A stretch of DNA of 64,000 bases from Hirsutella rhossiliensis (taxonomy: Eukaryota; Ascomycota; Sordariomycetes; Hypocreales; Ophiocordycipitaceae), in contig NW_025408667.1 of the NCBI RefSeq assembly GCF_020360975.1, forward strand, positions 4,216,001 to 4,280,000. Direction: 5' to 3'. The notes below the pieces were generated by a model. The model did no database searches. It saw nothing but the letters and a program-made list of their open reading frames with translations, and was not told the DNA's origin. Both the position numbers and the translations under genes were made by a program. Positions 36,001 to 45,870 of this stretch are shown piece after piece. Each line of letters begins with the position of its first letter. The stretch's first letter is position 1.

Positions 36001-37452
36001 ACAAGCTGCAAGACGGCGTCGCCGAGACGATTGACAAGCTCCGGCGCGCCAACGTCAAGGTGTGGATGCTGACGGGCGACAAGCGCGAGACGGCCATCAA
36101 CATCGGGCACTCGGCGCGCCTGTGCAAGCCCTTTTCCGAGACGTACATACTCGACGGCACGGCGGGCGGCGGCAGGCTGCGCGACGCCCTCCAGGCCACG
36201 CTCAACGACGTGTGTCGGGGTATGGTGCCGCACTCGGTGGTGGTGGTGGACGGGCAGACGCTGGGGACCATCGACGGCGACGAGCAGCTGCGGGTGCTGT
36301 TTAGCGACCTGGTGGTGCGCGTCGACTCGGTCATTTGCTGCCGGGCGTCGCCGTCGCAAAAGGCCGAGCTCGTCAAGGCGATCCGGCGGCGTCTGCCGGG
36401 GAGCATGACGCTGGCCATTGGCGACGGGGCCAACGACATTGGCATGATCCAGGCGTCGCACGTCGGCATCGGCATCTCGGGCCGCGAGGGCCTCCAGGCG
36501 GCGCGCATCGCCGACTACTCCATCGCCCAGTTCCGCTTCCTGCAGCGGCTGCTCCTGGTCCACGGGCGGTGGAACTACATCCGCACGGGCAAGTACGTGC
36601 TGGCCACGTTCTGGAAGGAGATTGTCTTCTTTCTCGTGCAGGCGCACTACCAGCGCCTCGACGGCTACTCGGGCACCTCGCTCTTCGAGTCGTGGAGCCT
36701 GACCGTCTTCAACAGCGCCTTTACCTCGCTACCTGTGATTCTGCTCGGCATCTTCGAGAGGGACCTTGCCGCCGAAACGTTGCTGGCGGTGCCCGAGCTG
36801 TACACGTTTGGCCAGCGCGGGCTCGGCTTCAACTATGCCCAGTACCTGGGATGGATCGTCATGGGCGTGGCCGGCAGTGTTGCCATTTCCCACACCGTCT
36901 TTGGCCTGTACGCGCCGGCGCTGTTTACCATTGACACGAGCCTGTTTGCCATGGGGGATGTGTGCTTTACCGTTGCGGTTGTCTATATCAACATCAAGCT
37001 CTTGTGAGTCGCCCAGAAGTCTCTTCCCCTTCCACCACTCGCTCCTTTCGAGCGCCTTTCACCCCGGTATGGCCAGGTCGACTGACGCGAATGGCTTCAG
37101 GATCCTCGAACTCCACAGCAAGACGGTGGTCACATTTGCCGGCTTCTTCATCTCGGTGGCCGGCTGGTTTGCGTGGAACGTGGTCCTCTCGGCCGTCTAC
37201 AGGCAGGTCACGGGCCCATACGTTGTCCGCGACGCCTTCACGCACAACTTTGGCCGCCGCCCGCCGTGGTGGGCGGCCGTGGTGCTCGGCCTGGGGATGC
37301 TGGTGGTGCTGGAGCTGGCGGTCCAGGGGCTGCGGCGCGTGTACTGGCCGACGGACCAGGACCTGGTGCAGCGCATCGAAAAGGACGCGGCTGGCGACGA
37401 GACGTTGATGCGCCACGCTGCGGAGAATAATCTGAATGGCAACTGCGGCTAG
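33045..37452 (+). CDS. dnf3: P4-type phospholipid-translocating ATPase, Dnf3 type
   Basis: Two exons, 33045-37003 and 37101-37452, 1436 residues. The intron joins INIKLL to ILELHSKTV, as in other Dnf3 proteins. Family role: flips aminophospholipids from the exoplasmic/lumenal to the cytosolic leaflet, in trans-Golgi or post-Golgi membranes, usually with a Cdc50-family partner. Visible features: a repeat-rich N-terminus (poly-Ser, then GPTAA three times), TM1 region YDFLPKQLLFQFSKLGNFYF, actuator DGETNL, phosphorylation motif DKTGTLTEN (Asp about residue 549), KGADN in the nucleotide domain, hinge GDGANDIGMIQ (about 1126-1136) and ten predicted helices. A long low-complexity insertion (about 790-900) lies in the N domain, rich in Arg/Ser. 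The frame ends at TAG 37450-37452, but an in-frame 64-codon open stretch follows at once (see findings). Dnf3 subtype is assigned from the TM1 and C-terminal pattern. Confidence 0.92.
33059..33085 (+). repeat. (CAG)9 tract encoding poly-Ser in the flippase N-terminus
   Basis: A perfect CAG run, read in the AGC frame, gives a Ser homopolymer at about residues 5-14. It is likely length-variable between strains. Confidence 0.9.
33121..33165 (+). repeat. 15-bp tandem repeat x3 in the flippase N-terminus
   Basis: Three perfect copies of GGCCGACAGCAGCAG encode the in-frame peptide unit GPTAA three times. The 15-bp unit keeps frame upon copy-number change. Confidence 0.93.
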
Positions 37453-37647
37453 ATGGACGACGACGAAGATGTGGCAGCCGTGGAGATGAGCGAGGTGGCG
37501 GTGGCAGACTCCCGAGGCAGGGGTGAGCAAGGGCGCTCGACGAGGCGCGAAATGAGCCGCCACTCAGGGTCGAAGAGTCCGTCGCGAGCGCCGAGGGTCA
37601 GCCTCGAGTTGGGGTGGGGGGCGGTGCGGATGAGCCTCGACGACTAA
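37453..37647 (+). other. In-frame 64-codon extension directly after the flippase stop
   Basis: Starting with ATG immediately after TAG 37450-37452, in the same frame as the flippase, 64 open codons run to a TAA at 37645-37647. The peptide is acidic first (MDDDEDVAAVEMSEVAVADS) and then Arg/Ser-rich (SRHSGSKSPSRAPRVSLEL). This low-complexity composition resembles the cytosolic tails of fungal Dnf3 proteins. It may be a 3' UTR chance frame, a read-through extension, or the normal tail cut off by a nonsense change. Confidence 0.5.
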
Positions 37648-38441
37648 CTTATCGACGGCCCAAGTTTACGCCCCCGGCGGAGGAGCGAGAGAGCCCGCCC
37701 GAGGGTGGTGAGTGCACGCCTCGGGGATGAAGGATGGCTATACCCCGTCGTTGCCCTTGATGCGGTGCGACGAATTGCACTGGGGGGCATGTACGAGTGT
37801 TGCGAATGAGAGCTTGGAAAGGTGGTTTGCGGTCTTTGTTCCTATACCTTTTCTTCATCGTCATCCACAGTCCATTTCCCCCTACGTTTTGGAGCTGAGG
37901 CGGCGGTCGGCAACTGTATGAAGCAGAGACAAAGGGGGGGCTGCTGTTTTTATTTCCTCGTCATGACTGAGCGAGGCGTTTTCGGAGGCAGCGATGCGAC
38001 TGCAGCTGGACGCGGGGACTCGAACAAGGCACAGAATGGGCGAGACTGTGTACATGGCATGAAGCAAGCTTTGGGGGAAGCAGCTGCATGTACAGGTGCA
38101 AGGTTGGAAGGGCGTTGGCTGGAAGAGTGAGAGATGGAGACTGAGTGAAGGAGAGGCCAGCTCGACGTTGGATACCCATGGCGAGAAGCTTGCTGTAGGG
38201 AGTGATGAGAAGCGAAGAATGGAATCGAGGGGAGGGGTTCGTTAACACTATGCATACATTGTTAAATCCACATGGCCATTACTGCCGAGCAAACAGAACA
38301 TTGCTGCCGTAACATGATAGTAAGGAGGCATCACGGTGTATACCAAGACAGGGAAGCGAACCCGAGCCCGACGAAAATAGATTCACTGAGGAGCGAGATG
38401 GCTGCAAGAGGAATACAGGCGGTGAAGAAGCAGGCCGGCCA
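37648..38441. other. Convergent spacer
   Basis: About 800 bp between the convergent flippase and oxidoreductase genes. It holds their 3' ends; no other feature is evident. Confidence 0.55.
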
Positions 38442-39478
38442 TCAGCACTCATCGTCGCCAACAAGGGGGTCGACCTTGACGAGAATCTTTCCCCTCGCAT
38501 GGCCCCGAGCCAGCTTCTCATACGCGGCCACGGCCTCCTCAAAGGGCCAGACGGAGTCGCGCACGATGCGCAGGCGCGGGCGCGAGTCGTCGTCGTCGGC
38601 GGCGGCGGCGAGGAGGTCGACGACGTCGCGGCGATCCTGGAGCGAGGGACTCAGCATGGCGACGGCGCGCCAGGGACGGCCGACGCCGCCGAGCCAGCGG
38701 GCCGTGGGCCACCACTCGTTGAGCTTCATGCGGGCGACGGCGACGAGGAAGTCGGGCAGGGCGAAGCGCGGCGGCTTGATGCCCACGGAGGCGTAGACGC
38801 CGCTGGGGGCCAGGAAGGACGCCGAGGCGAGGTATAGCGGCTGGAAGCCGAGGGTGTCGATGACGGCGGAGAGGGGGGGGCCGGAGGAGGATGAGGAAGA
38901 GGAGGAGGAGGAGGAGGAGGAAGAAGAAGAAGAAGAAGGGAAGCGGGTGGCGAGGTGGGCGGCGAGGCCCGGTGCGTCCTTGTAGAGCGTGTAGTCGATG
39001 ACCTTGACCGGCGGCTCCGTGTAAGTCCCTCTCGTCCCCTCTGCTGCCGCACACCCACGCAAACTCACCTCATCAGCCCCCAGGCTACGCACCAGCTCGG
39101 CATTTCGCCCGCTGCAGACGGCGACGACGCGGCCGGCATCGCCCACGGCCCGGCGCACCATCTGCACGACGAGGCAGCCGACGCCGCCGCTGGCCCCGTT
39201 GACCAGCACGCGCCGCGGCGGGTCCTGGCCCCGGCCCCCGTCTCTGCCGCCGTGCTGGTCGAGGGGGAGCCCCGCGGCCGCGACCAGCAGCCGCGCCGTC
39301 ATGCCCGCCAGCAGGCACGCGGCGCCGTCGGCGAGGCTCGTCGCCGCCGGCTTGGCCACGGCGCACCGCGCGGGCAGCGCCACCGTCGTGGCCAGCGCGC
39401 CCGTGCCCGTTGATAGGGCTAGGCTTGCGGGGACCATGGCGAGGATCTTGTCGCCCTTGCGGAAGCGCGAGGGCACGC

Positions 39479-39517
<39 letters not shown>

Positions 39518-39860
39518 TTGTTGTTGCATTCCCGTGTCCGCCGCCGCCGGTCGCCGATCCGGGCCCGGCCTCCCCGGGGCTCCAGACATCGACGACGACG
39601 CCCGAGAGGTCCATCTCCGGCACGCACGTCGGCGCGCGCAGCCACGCCGGCAGCAGCAGCATCTGCCACACGGCGCCGACGTTGAGCCCCGCAAAGGCGA
39701 CGCGCACCAGGATCCATTCCTCGGCGCCGGCGTTGGGCGGCGGCAGCGTCGGCGCCGCCCGCGTCGTCTCGAGCGCCAGCACCGCCCCGGGCGGGCCGCG
39801 CCGCGAGTAGACCCAGGCGCGGGACTGCTGGTCCTGCTGTCGCGGTTCCTCGGTGGTCAT
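38442..39860 (-). CDS. MDR-family quinone oxidoreductase-like protein (zinc-free)
   Basis: ATG at 39860 (MTTEEP) with two exons, 39860-39069 and 39002-38442, gives about 450 residues. The 66-bp intron is a multiple of three and stop-free. Splicing it joins LGADE to VIDYTLYKD, which restores the standard MDR pattern. The N-terminal GroES-like domain includes FAGLNVGAVWQ and PEMDLSGVVVDV. The Rossmann domain carries NGASGGVGCLVVQ (GxxGGVG, NAD(P)-binding) and the C-terminus has LARGHARGKILVKV. No catalytic zinc Cys/His set is visible, so a quinone-reductase or enoyl-reductase-like role is likelier than alcohol dehydrogenase. Two inserts are odd for the family: a poly-Ala run (about residues 114-124) and a poly-Ser run (about 270-288), both encoded by trinucleotide microsatellites. 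The frame continues upstream to another ATG at 39929, which is less typical. Substrate unknown. Confidence 0.85.
38883..38938 (-). repeat. GAG/GAA-type microsatellite encoding poly-Ser
   Basis: An almost pure purine run on the + strand lies inside the oxidoreductase gene. On the coding strand it is TCC/TCT/TTC-rich and read as Ser codons (about 18 Ser). Confidence 0.88.
39481..39526 (-). repeat. (GCT)n(GTT)n microsatellite encoding poly-Ala and poly-Thr
   Basis: Eleven GCT units followed by GTT units on the + strand read on the coding strand as ACA (Thr) then GCA (Ala) codons inside the oxidoreductase. This matches the Thr-Ala homopolymer seen in the protein. Confidence 0.88.
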
Positions 39861-40958
39861 GGTGGTGGGTTTGCTGATGTTGCTGCTGTGCCGGCGGTGA
39901 GCTCCGGGGGGGGAGGCTGAATCATACATACACAGTGTGTGGTGCGGGACAGGACCAACCAACCTTATACTTGTTGTAGCCTCATCAACGCGTCTATCTT
40001 GGGTTCTTACCGCGGTAGATAAAAATGACGTCGGACAAGAGAGAGAGAGAGAGAGAGAGAGTGAGGGTGGGTGTACAGGGCCGTAGGAAGGGCCTTCTGA
40101 TTACAGCAACAATGCCAGGCTCGAGTGCTTCTGCCCACAACGCCAACTCCCCCGAGCAGCCTCGTCCAAGTCCTCGGGGGCGCCGCGGCCGGCGCAAGCC
40201 ACGCGCCTGTCGCCTCCCAAAGAGCGAAAGAAGGCACCGGATGGATGAGTGGACAAGTCCTGCCCCTGTACTCTCAGCCCCTCGCCCCCCTTGTGAGGCC
40301 GTCGTCTTGTTTTCCTCAGCGGGCAAACTGGTCTCTCTCCCCCGGATGGGGGCCAGGGGGGGGAAAGGGGGGGGGGGGTTAAGGGTCGACCTGTCCACGC
40401 ACTCCTGGCAAACCAGCCCAACCAGCCGAGGGTCCAAGCGGCGTCAGCCGTAATCACTTTCCAGTGCCACCGTGTCATTAGCCATTGCGTCCAAGGTCCA
40501 GCCTCGCCAAAGGGGGCCATACGAAAGCAAGCCGCAGGCAGTTGCATGCCATGCGAGTCCTCAGGGGCCAATGCCGCATCCGACGTGGAAGCCGAGCCGC
40601 TCAGACAGCGACCTGTAGCCCGGGAGAGTCTAATCGACTCTGTAGTTGCGTTCCACGGAGCAAGAAACCCTCTCGCGACAAGACGCCAAACGGGCGGAAC
40701 GCTCAGCATCAAGCCCGCGCAGGAAGCAGAGGCTAGCCGTTCTGAATCCACATGAAAGGTCCTCGCAGGTACGACGGCTTCGTAATGGGCATTGTGCGCA
40801 AGCCACCGTTCATCATCTGAGCAATATAGCCCGTCTTGGAGACCTCGTTATGCGACATGTTGATGTACGGCAATGTAGTCTGGTCTCATACCTATCCGTG
40901 CTTTTTTCAGAAGAGTGACCACCGACTAGACTCCTGACATACCCGCTCTCGTCTCCCA
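39861..40958. other. Spacer between oxidoreductase start and CAND1 3' end
   Basis: About 1.1 kb. It contains a (GA)n run at about 40039-40062 and a poly-G run near 40366-40378. No gene is supported; it presumably includes the oxidoreductase promoter. Confidence 0.5.
40039..40062. repeat. (GA)n dinucleotide microsatellite
   Basis: Alternating GA over roughly two dozen bases, about 180 bp upstream of the oxidoreductase start. Confidence 0.85.
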
Positions 40959-43900
40959 TTAAACCATCCTGGTCTGTAGCTCTTTGGTCTCCTCTCGCAG
41001 CCCCTTTAGCTGCTTGTCGAATTCCTTGTTGACCCACTCCCAGTACGAGGTCCAGACCCCGGCGGCGCCGGCATTACTGGTCGCCGCACCCGCCTTTCCA
41101 GTCCTGGCCTTCATCTTGTCTCCCAACAAAAGCGTCACCCTCAGCACGCTCTTGTTGGCTTCCTCCTGCTTCTCAATGTCCTGCTTGACCGCGTTCTCCT
41201 TGAGCTTGACGGACAGTACGCCCCGGTACGCCTCGGCGATGGTGTCCAGCCTGCGGGCCGTCTCGTCGGGGTCGATGACGATGAGTTTGGTGACCATGAG
41301 GTTGCACAGTTGTCGGATGTCGTTGTCGTCCTTGAGTCCCGCTACGACGCGGTCGTAAAAGTCAATGTTGTTCATGCGGGTAAATGCCGTCTCCATCAAG
41401 GCGTAAAGGGTCTCGTACGCGCTCTGTTGATGCGTCAGTCAAGGCATCCGGGACCACAGTCACGACGAGTACACCGACCTTTCGAACCTCGAGTCCATCA
41501 TCAACCGTGTGCTTGAAAGGCCCCAACATGACTTCCTTGACGAGCTCTGGCTTGACTACCGACTCGCTCAAGACAAACGGCACGAGCTCGCCCAGGTGAG
41601 GCAGGATGAGATCTGGCTTGTTATGTGCAGCAGAGTTGAGCGTCGACATGGCCAGGCGTCGAATCTCCATGTCCGAGTCCTGCAGCATGACCAGCAGCAT
41701 GTTGATGAGGGTGGTTTTCAGCACCGCGTCGAACGTGTCCTCGCTCTCCGGGAGCGTATATCGAACGGCCTGGACGGCCATGCCTCGTATGCCCGACGAC
41801 TTGTCCCTGAGAAGCGTCTGGGAGCGGGGGCAGCAGGTTAGCAACGGTAAGCACTTTAACGGGACTCGAGACTCACCTCGAGTTTCGGCATAAACGCGGC
41901 CGGGTCCAGAATGACCAGGCGCCCGACACACTCGGCGCAGACGACTCGATTGTCGGCGTTTTCCGACGCCTCCAACAGCTCGTCCCAGATTGGAATGGCA
42001 TAGTCTCTCAGTTCAGCAGACTGCACCGAGATGGATTGCAATATCTCTTTGATGGACTGAATGAGCAGGTATTGAGTGTTCCCCCCCTTTTGCATCGTCT
42101 TGAGGATCACAGGCAGAAACTGCGGGGCGTTGCCAGAACCGGCCCGGCCGAGAGCGATGGCGGCAGCCAGCGACACCTTGTCCGGCTCCGAGTGGAACTG
42201 CTCTAGGAAGAGGTCGGGCTTTAGAGGCGACTTCGAACCCAGCCTCATGCCAGCCTCTCCCAGCACCGCGAGTGCGAGGCTCACGCGAGCATCGTCTTTG
42301 GACTCGGCGCTCGTCTGCAGCTCCGAGATGAAGCTATCCAGCGAGACGCCCGTGGAGTCACCCCCGGTGACGAGCAGCGTACCAATCACCTTGCCCACGA
42401 CAGAGGGATCCCCAGAGATGCTGACGTCTGTGAGAAGCCCTCGCATCAGCTCCCCGGTAGCACCGCTCTGGCCGACCTTGCTCATCAGCTCAAGCAGCTG
42501 CTCCAGAACAATGTTTGCAAAGTGCGACTTGAGAAGCTGGCAAAGAGCGGCAATCATGTCCGTGTTGATCACCAGGCCCGGATTGCCCTGCACCGTCTTG
42601 GCTAAGATGAGCAGGGCTGGGCCGAGCAGGTGAGTATCGCTATTCGTGATGGCGGGCATCAAGGCAGAGACGATGCCCTCGACGGTCGAAGGATCGAGCT
42701 GGTCCTTGGCCGCATTGCAAAGGACCAGGTGCTTGAGTGCCGTGACGCTCGAGCCGCGCAGGGATCGGTTCGCCTTGCGGAGCTGTGCGCAGAGCTCCAG
42801 GGCCACGTTCTGGATCCAGTCCTTGTCGAGTTGGCCGGGGGTGGTGGCAAAGGCAGCCACGTTGTCCACGGCCCGCACCGCGGCGAGTCGAGTCGTCTCG
42901 TTCTTCAACCTGTCTCGGAGCACATCGAGCGCGAACTTGCGCTTCTCAGGGAATAGCAAGAGAGTGCCCTCGGCGGTAGAGGTTCTCGACACAAGGACGC
43001 CGAGCGCATGGATCGCGCGCTGGCGCACCTCGGCGTCGGCGTCGTTGGCCAAGCCCCGATCCATAATGACGTCGTACAGGTTGCCCAACTCATCCTTGTA
43101 CTTGGCGCCGGCGTTTCGCGAACGCGGAGGAGTTATGGTCTTAACAAGCTCCTCGGCAGTGCGAATGGCCTCGCTCGAAATCTTGTAGAACCGATCGTGG
43201 ACCGCCGATGTGACGGCGGCGACTATCTTGGACAGGTATGGCTGCAACAGGGCTGACGAGTGAGTCTTGCAAACGTCGCTGATGAGTCGTAATGCGGCGA
43301 CGCGCAGGGTGCTCGGAGTCGCCGAGGCGGAGCCGCCGGCCGCAGCCAGCGAGGATGACACAGCGCCAGAGGCCTTGGCCTTTGCTTCTTCCGTTACTGG
43401 GCCCACAATGTCGGGGAAGAAGTCGGATAGGCCACCGCGCTGCACCGATACCAAGTCGTCGAGCAGTTTGATAATGGACTGCTTCGTCGGCACCGTCTTG
43501 CCCTTGAGCTGCTTGGTGCAGGCCTTGACAATGGTCGGTATGAGGCGCGAAAGGTCGGCTTGGGGGCCGGTGGACGGGGTTTTCTCTAGCACCGGGGATG
43601 TGAGGCCGGCCATGAACCGTGAGGCATTGGCGCTGCCGCCGCTGCTCTGCCTCCTTCTCTTGCGACTGAGGGGCATTTGACCGGCTGCTTCGGGCTCCAG
43701 ATCGTCCAGGCCCAGGTCTGTCATATGAAGACCCTCGCCCGTCTTGCGAATAAGAAGGGACAAGGCCGAGATAACCTCGAGACGCACATTCTCCTCCCTC
43801 TCATCAATGCGCTTGATAAGAACCGGCGCCGCCTGGTCATATAGAACCCCGTTGTCCAGCAGGTCTCCGCTGCCCCGGGTGGCGATGAGAGTGTACAGCG

Positions 43901-45193
43901 CCTTGACGGCGCAACGCCGGACCTTCCAGCTCGCGTCGTCGTCGTCGTCGTCGAACCCATCGTCGTCGTCGAAGTCGTCTTCCTCGTCGGCGTCTTCATT
44001 GTCATCATCCATTTCCATTTCATCGTCGCCATCGATGGCGTAGTTTGGGTCGTACTTCATGTATCGAAGCGACGAAGCGATGGTCTCGTCGGTAAACTGC
44101 CGCATCTCCTGGGGGCAGGATGCCAGAAAGGCTTCTAGGGTAACCAATGCTGCTTCTCGGACCTCGTTGAAATCTTGGGTCGGATCCTCGCCCTCGCTGA
44201 GCCTGTCCATGTGCTCCTGGAGTTCCACCTCGGACAATGCTTGCAGCACAAAAGGAGCGGCCTTGGGCAGGTGAGGACCGAAACGCGGAGGGATGGACCT
44301 GGCCATGCTGCCCAGGATTGATATATACAGTCGCCGGGTGACGGGGTTGGTGCCAGCTTGAGAGAGGCCCGAGGTGAGCCTTTGGACGACAACATCAAGC
44401 TGCTCGTCGGCCAAGTAGACGGCGAGCATGGAGATGGCGACGACTGCGCGCTTCTTGACCACCGACGTTCCCCTATCGCTATCGAGCAGCTGCATGACGA
44501 CGTGCAGAGTGGCCTCGACCTCGACCGACTGGAGCAGGGGGCCGAAGCAGCGGACCAGCTCGATGAGGACGTCGACAGCCTCTGCATTGATACTGTCCTC
44601 GTCCTGCAGGAGACCCGTTGGAACGGGAGGAAGAGGGACGCTGGTGTCGGGCACTCGCGTCGTGGGGCCGGGCCCGATGAGGCGTGGAATGAGAACCCGC
44701 TGGATGGCTTCGTAGGCGTGCTTGACATCGGCGGTAACGGGCAGGCCAGGGACGGGACGGGGGAGAGCGGTGATGACGGACCGGAGGGCGAGCGACGGAA
44801 CGGTATTGTCGACCGAGTTCTTTAGCTTGAGCGACGACAGCTTATCGATCATGGGCGGTAGGATGGACGCGGGCACTTTGCCGACGAGGGGCCCTAGGCT
44901 GTGCGGAGGGCAGTGTGAGACGTGATGACTCTGCCAAGGGTTAGGCCGACTCACCACTTGATGGCCAAGTTCTGGACCTCGCTGTTCTGATCGTCGAGCG
45001 TCTTGACGATGCTATCGACGGCGCGGGCGGCGATGTTGTATTCATGATGTAGAAAGTCGGGCTTGGAGTGGGTCAAGAGCTGAAGCAGGTCGTTGAGGGA
45101 CATGAATCGAAAGTCTGGATCGGCGTCGCTGAGCTTGCGGACGTGGGCCATGACGGCCTGCGGGGTTGCCGCATTGACAGCGGGAGACGCCAT
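40959..45193 (-). CDS. CAND1: CAND1/TIP120, cullin-associated NEDD8-dissociated protein
   Basis: Four exons, 45193-44955, 44898-41877, 41817-41479 and 41423-40959, give 1354 residues, close to the family's usual length. Family role: HEAT-repeat protein that embraces unneddylated cullin-Rbx1 and exchanges substrate receptors of SCF-type ubiquitin ligases. The N-terminus (DPDFRFMSLNDLLQLL) and first junction (LAIKCLGPLV) are typical. HEAT-like helices run throughout. An Asp/Glu-rich loop (on DNA about 43920-44030, EMEMDDDNEDADEE-type) sits before WKVRRCAVKAL. The C-terminus is the TIP120 domain, with SGIRGMAVQAVRYTLPES, EVMLGPFKHTVDDGLEVRK and SAYETLYALMETAF. Introns use GTGAGT donors and TAAC or TGAC branch points. 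Aspergillus nidulans is known to encode this protein as two separate genes; here N- and C-terminal parts are one continuous gene. High confidence. Confidence 0.96.
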
Positions 45194-45870
45194 GATGATG
45201 ATGGGCGGTGGCGGAGAGCGGTGGCTATCGTTGCTCGAGGCAGACGAGGGGGGCCGCCGCAGTCTCGGACCGACGTCTGCTGCTCTTGCTCTCCCAGTCT
45301 GCGCAGCTGGCAGCGGGCCTGACGGCTGCTAGAGCTTCGCCGCGACGGTGATGCGCTGGCAGATGGTGCGAACGATGGCGAGTGTCGGGCGGGTGACGAA
45401 GCGGCCCGTCTTGGGTGCCCTTTTGGTTCAGAAGCTCGAAAGAGAAGGATCGTGAGGGTGACAGCTTCCCCCCTCCACGATAAGCCAAGGCGGCAAAACA
45501 GCTTAACTTATCGATTGCACAACTCGGTGCGGGCCATCTATTTGCCCGCCTACGATGACGTAAGGATCCTCGACGGCACACAACACGTCGTCTCTCCTCC
45601 TCCTCTTTGTTGCCGACGACCAGATACACTTGGCATCGATGGATAGGTGACTTCACTTTGATCAGAGGAGGTTTGGCATGCGACGCCCTCGTCTATTCTA
45701 CAGTTTACTGCCCCAATGAACCCGTTCGGCGTTCACAATCTAATATCTATGCATGACCCAAGGCTGGCCCTCATTCACAATGCTAAACGCTCTGCGAGGC
45801 TTGGGAGTCACGTCCTCTCTTTCGCCACACCCTGCGGCTTCGTGGCCCTGGACGGCCGCCCCCGGTTTCG
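45194..45870. other. Spacer with CAND1 promoter
   Basis: About 680 bp between the CAND1 start and the 3' end of the orphan gene. No other supported feature. Confidence 0.5.

Noticed and set aside
35142..36647. 501-codon minus-strand frame antisense to the flippase
   Set aside because: Same cause: a codon-bias shadow of a well-conserved P4-ATPase segment with clear motifs on the plus strand.
37979..38120. tRNA-like B-box resemblance (GGGACTCGAACA)
   Set aside because: No matching A-box, acceptor stem or cloverleaf could be built around it.
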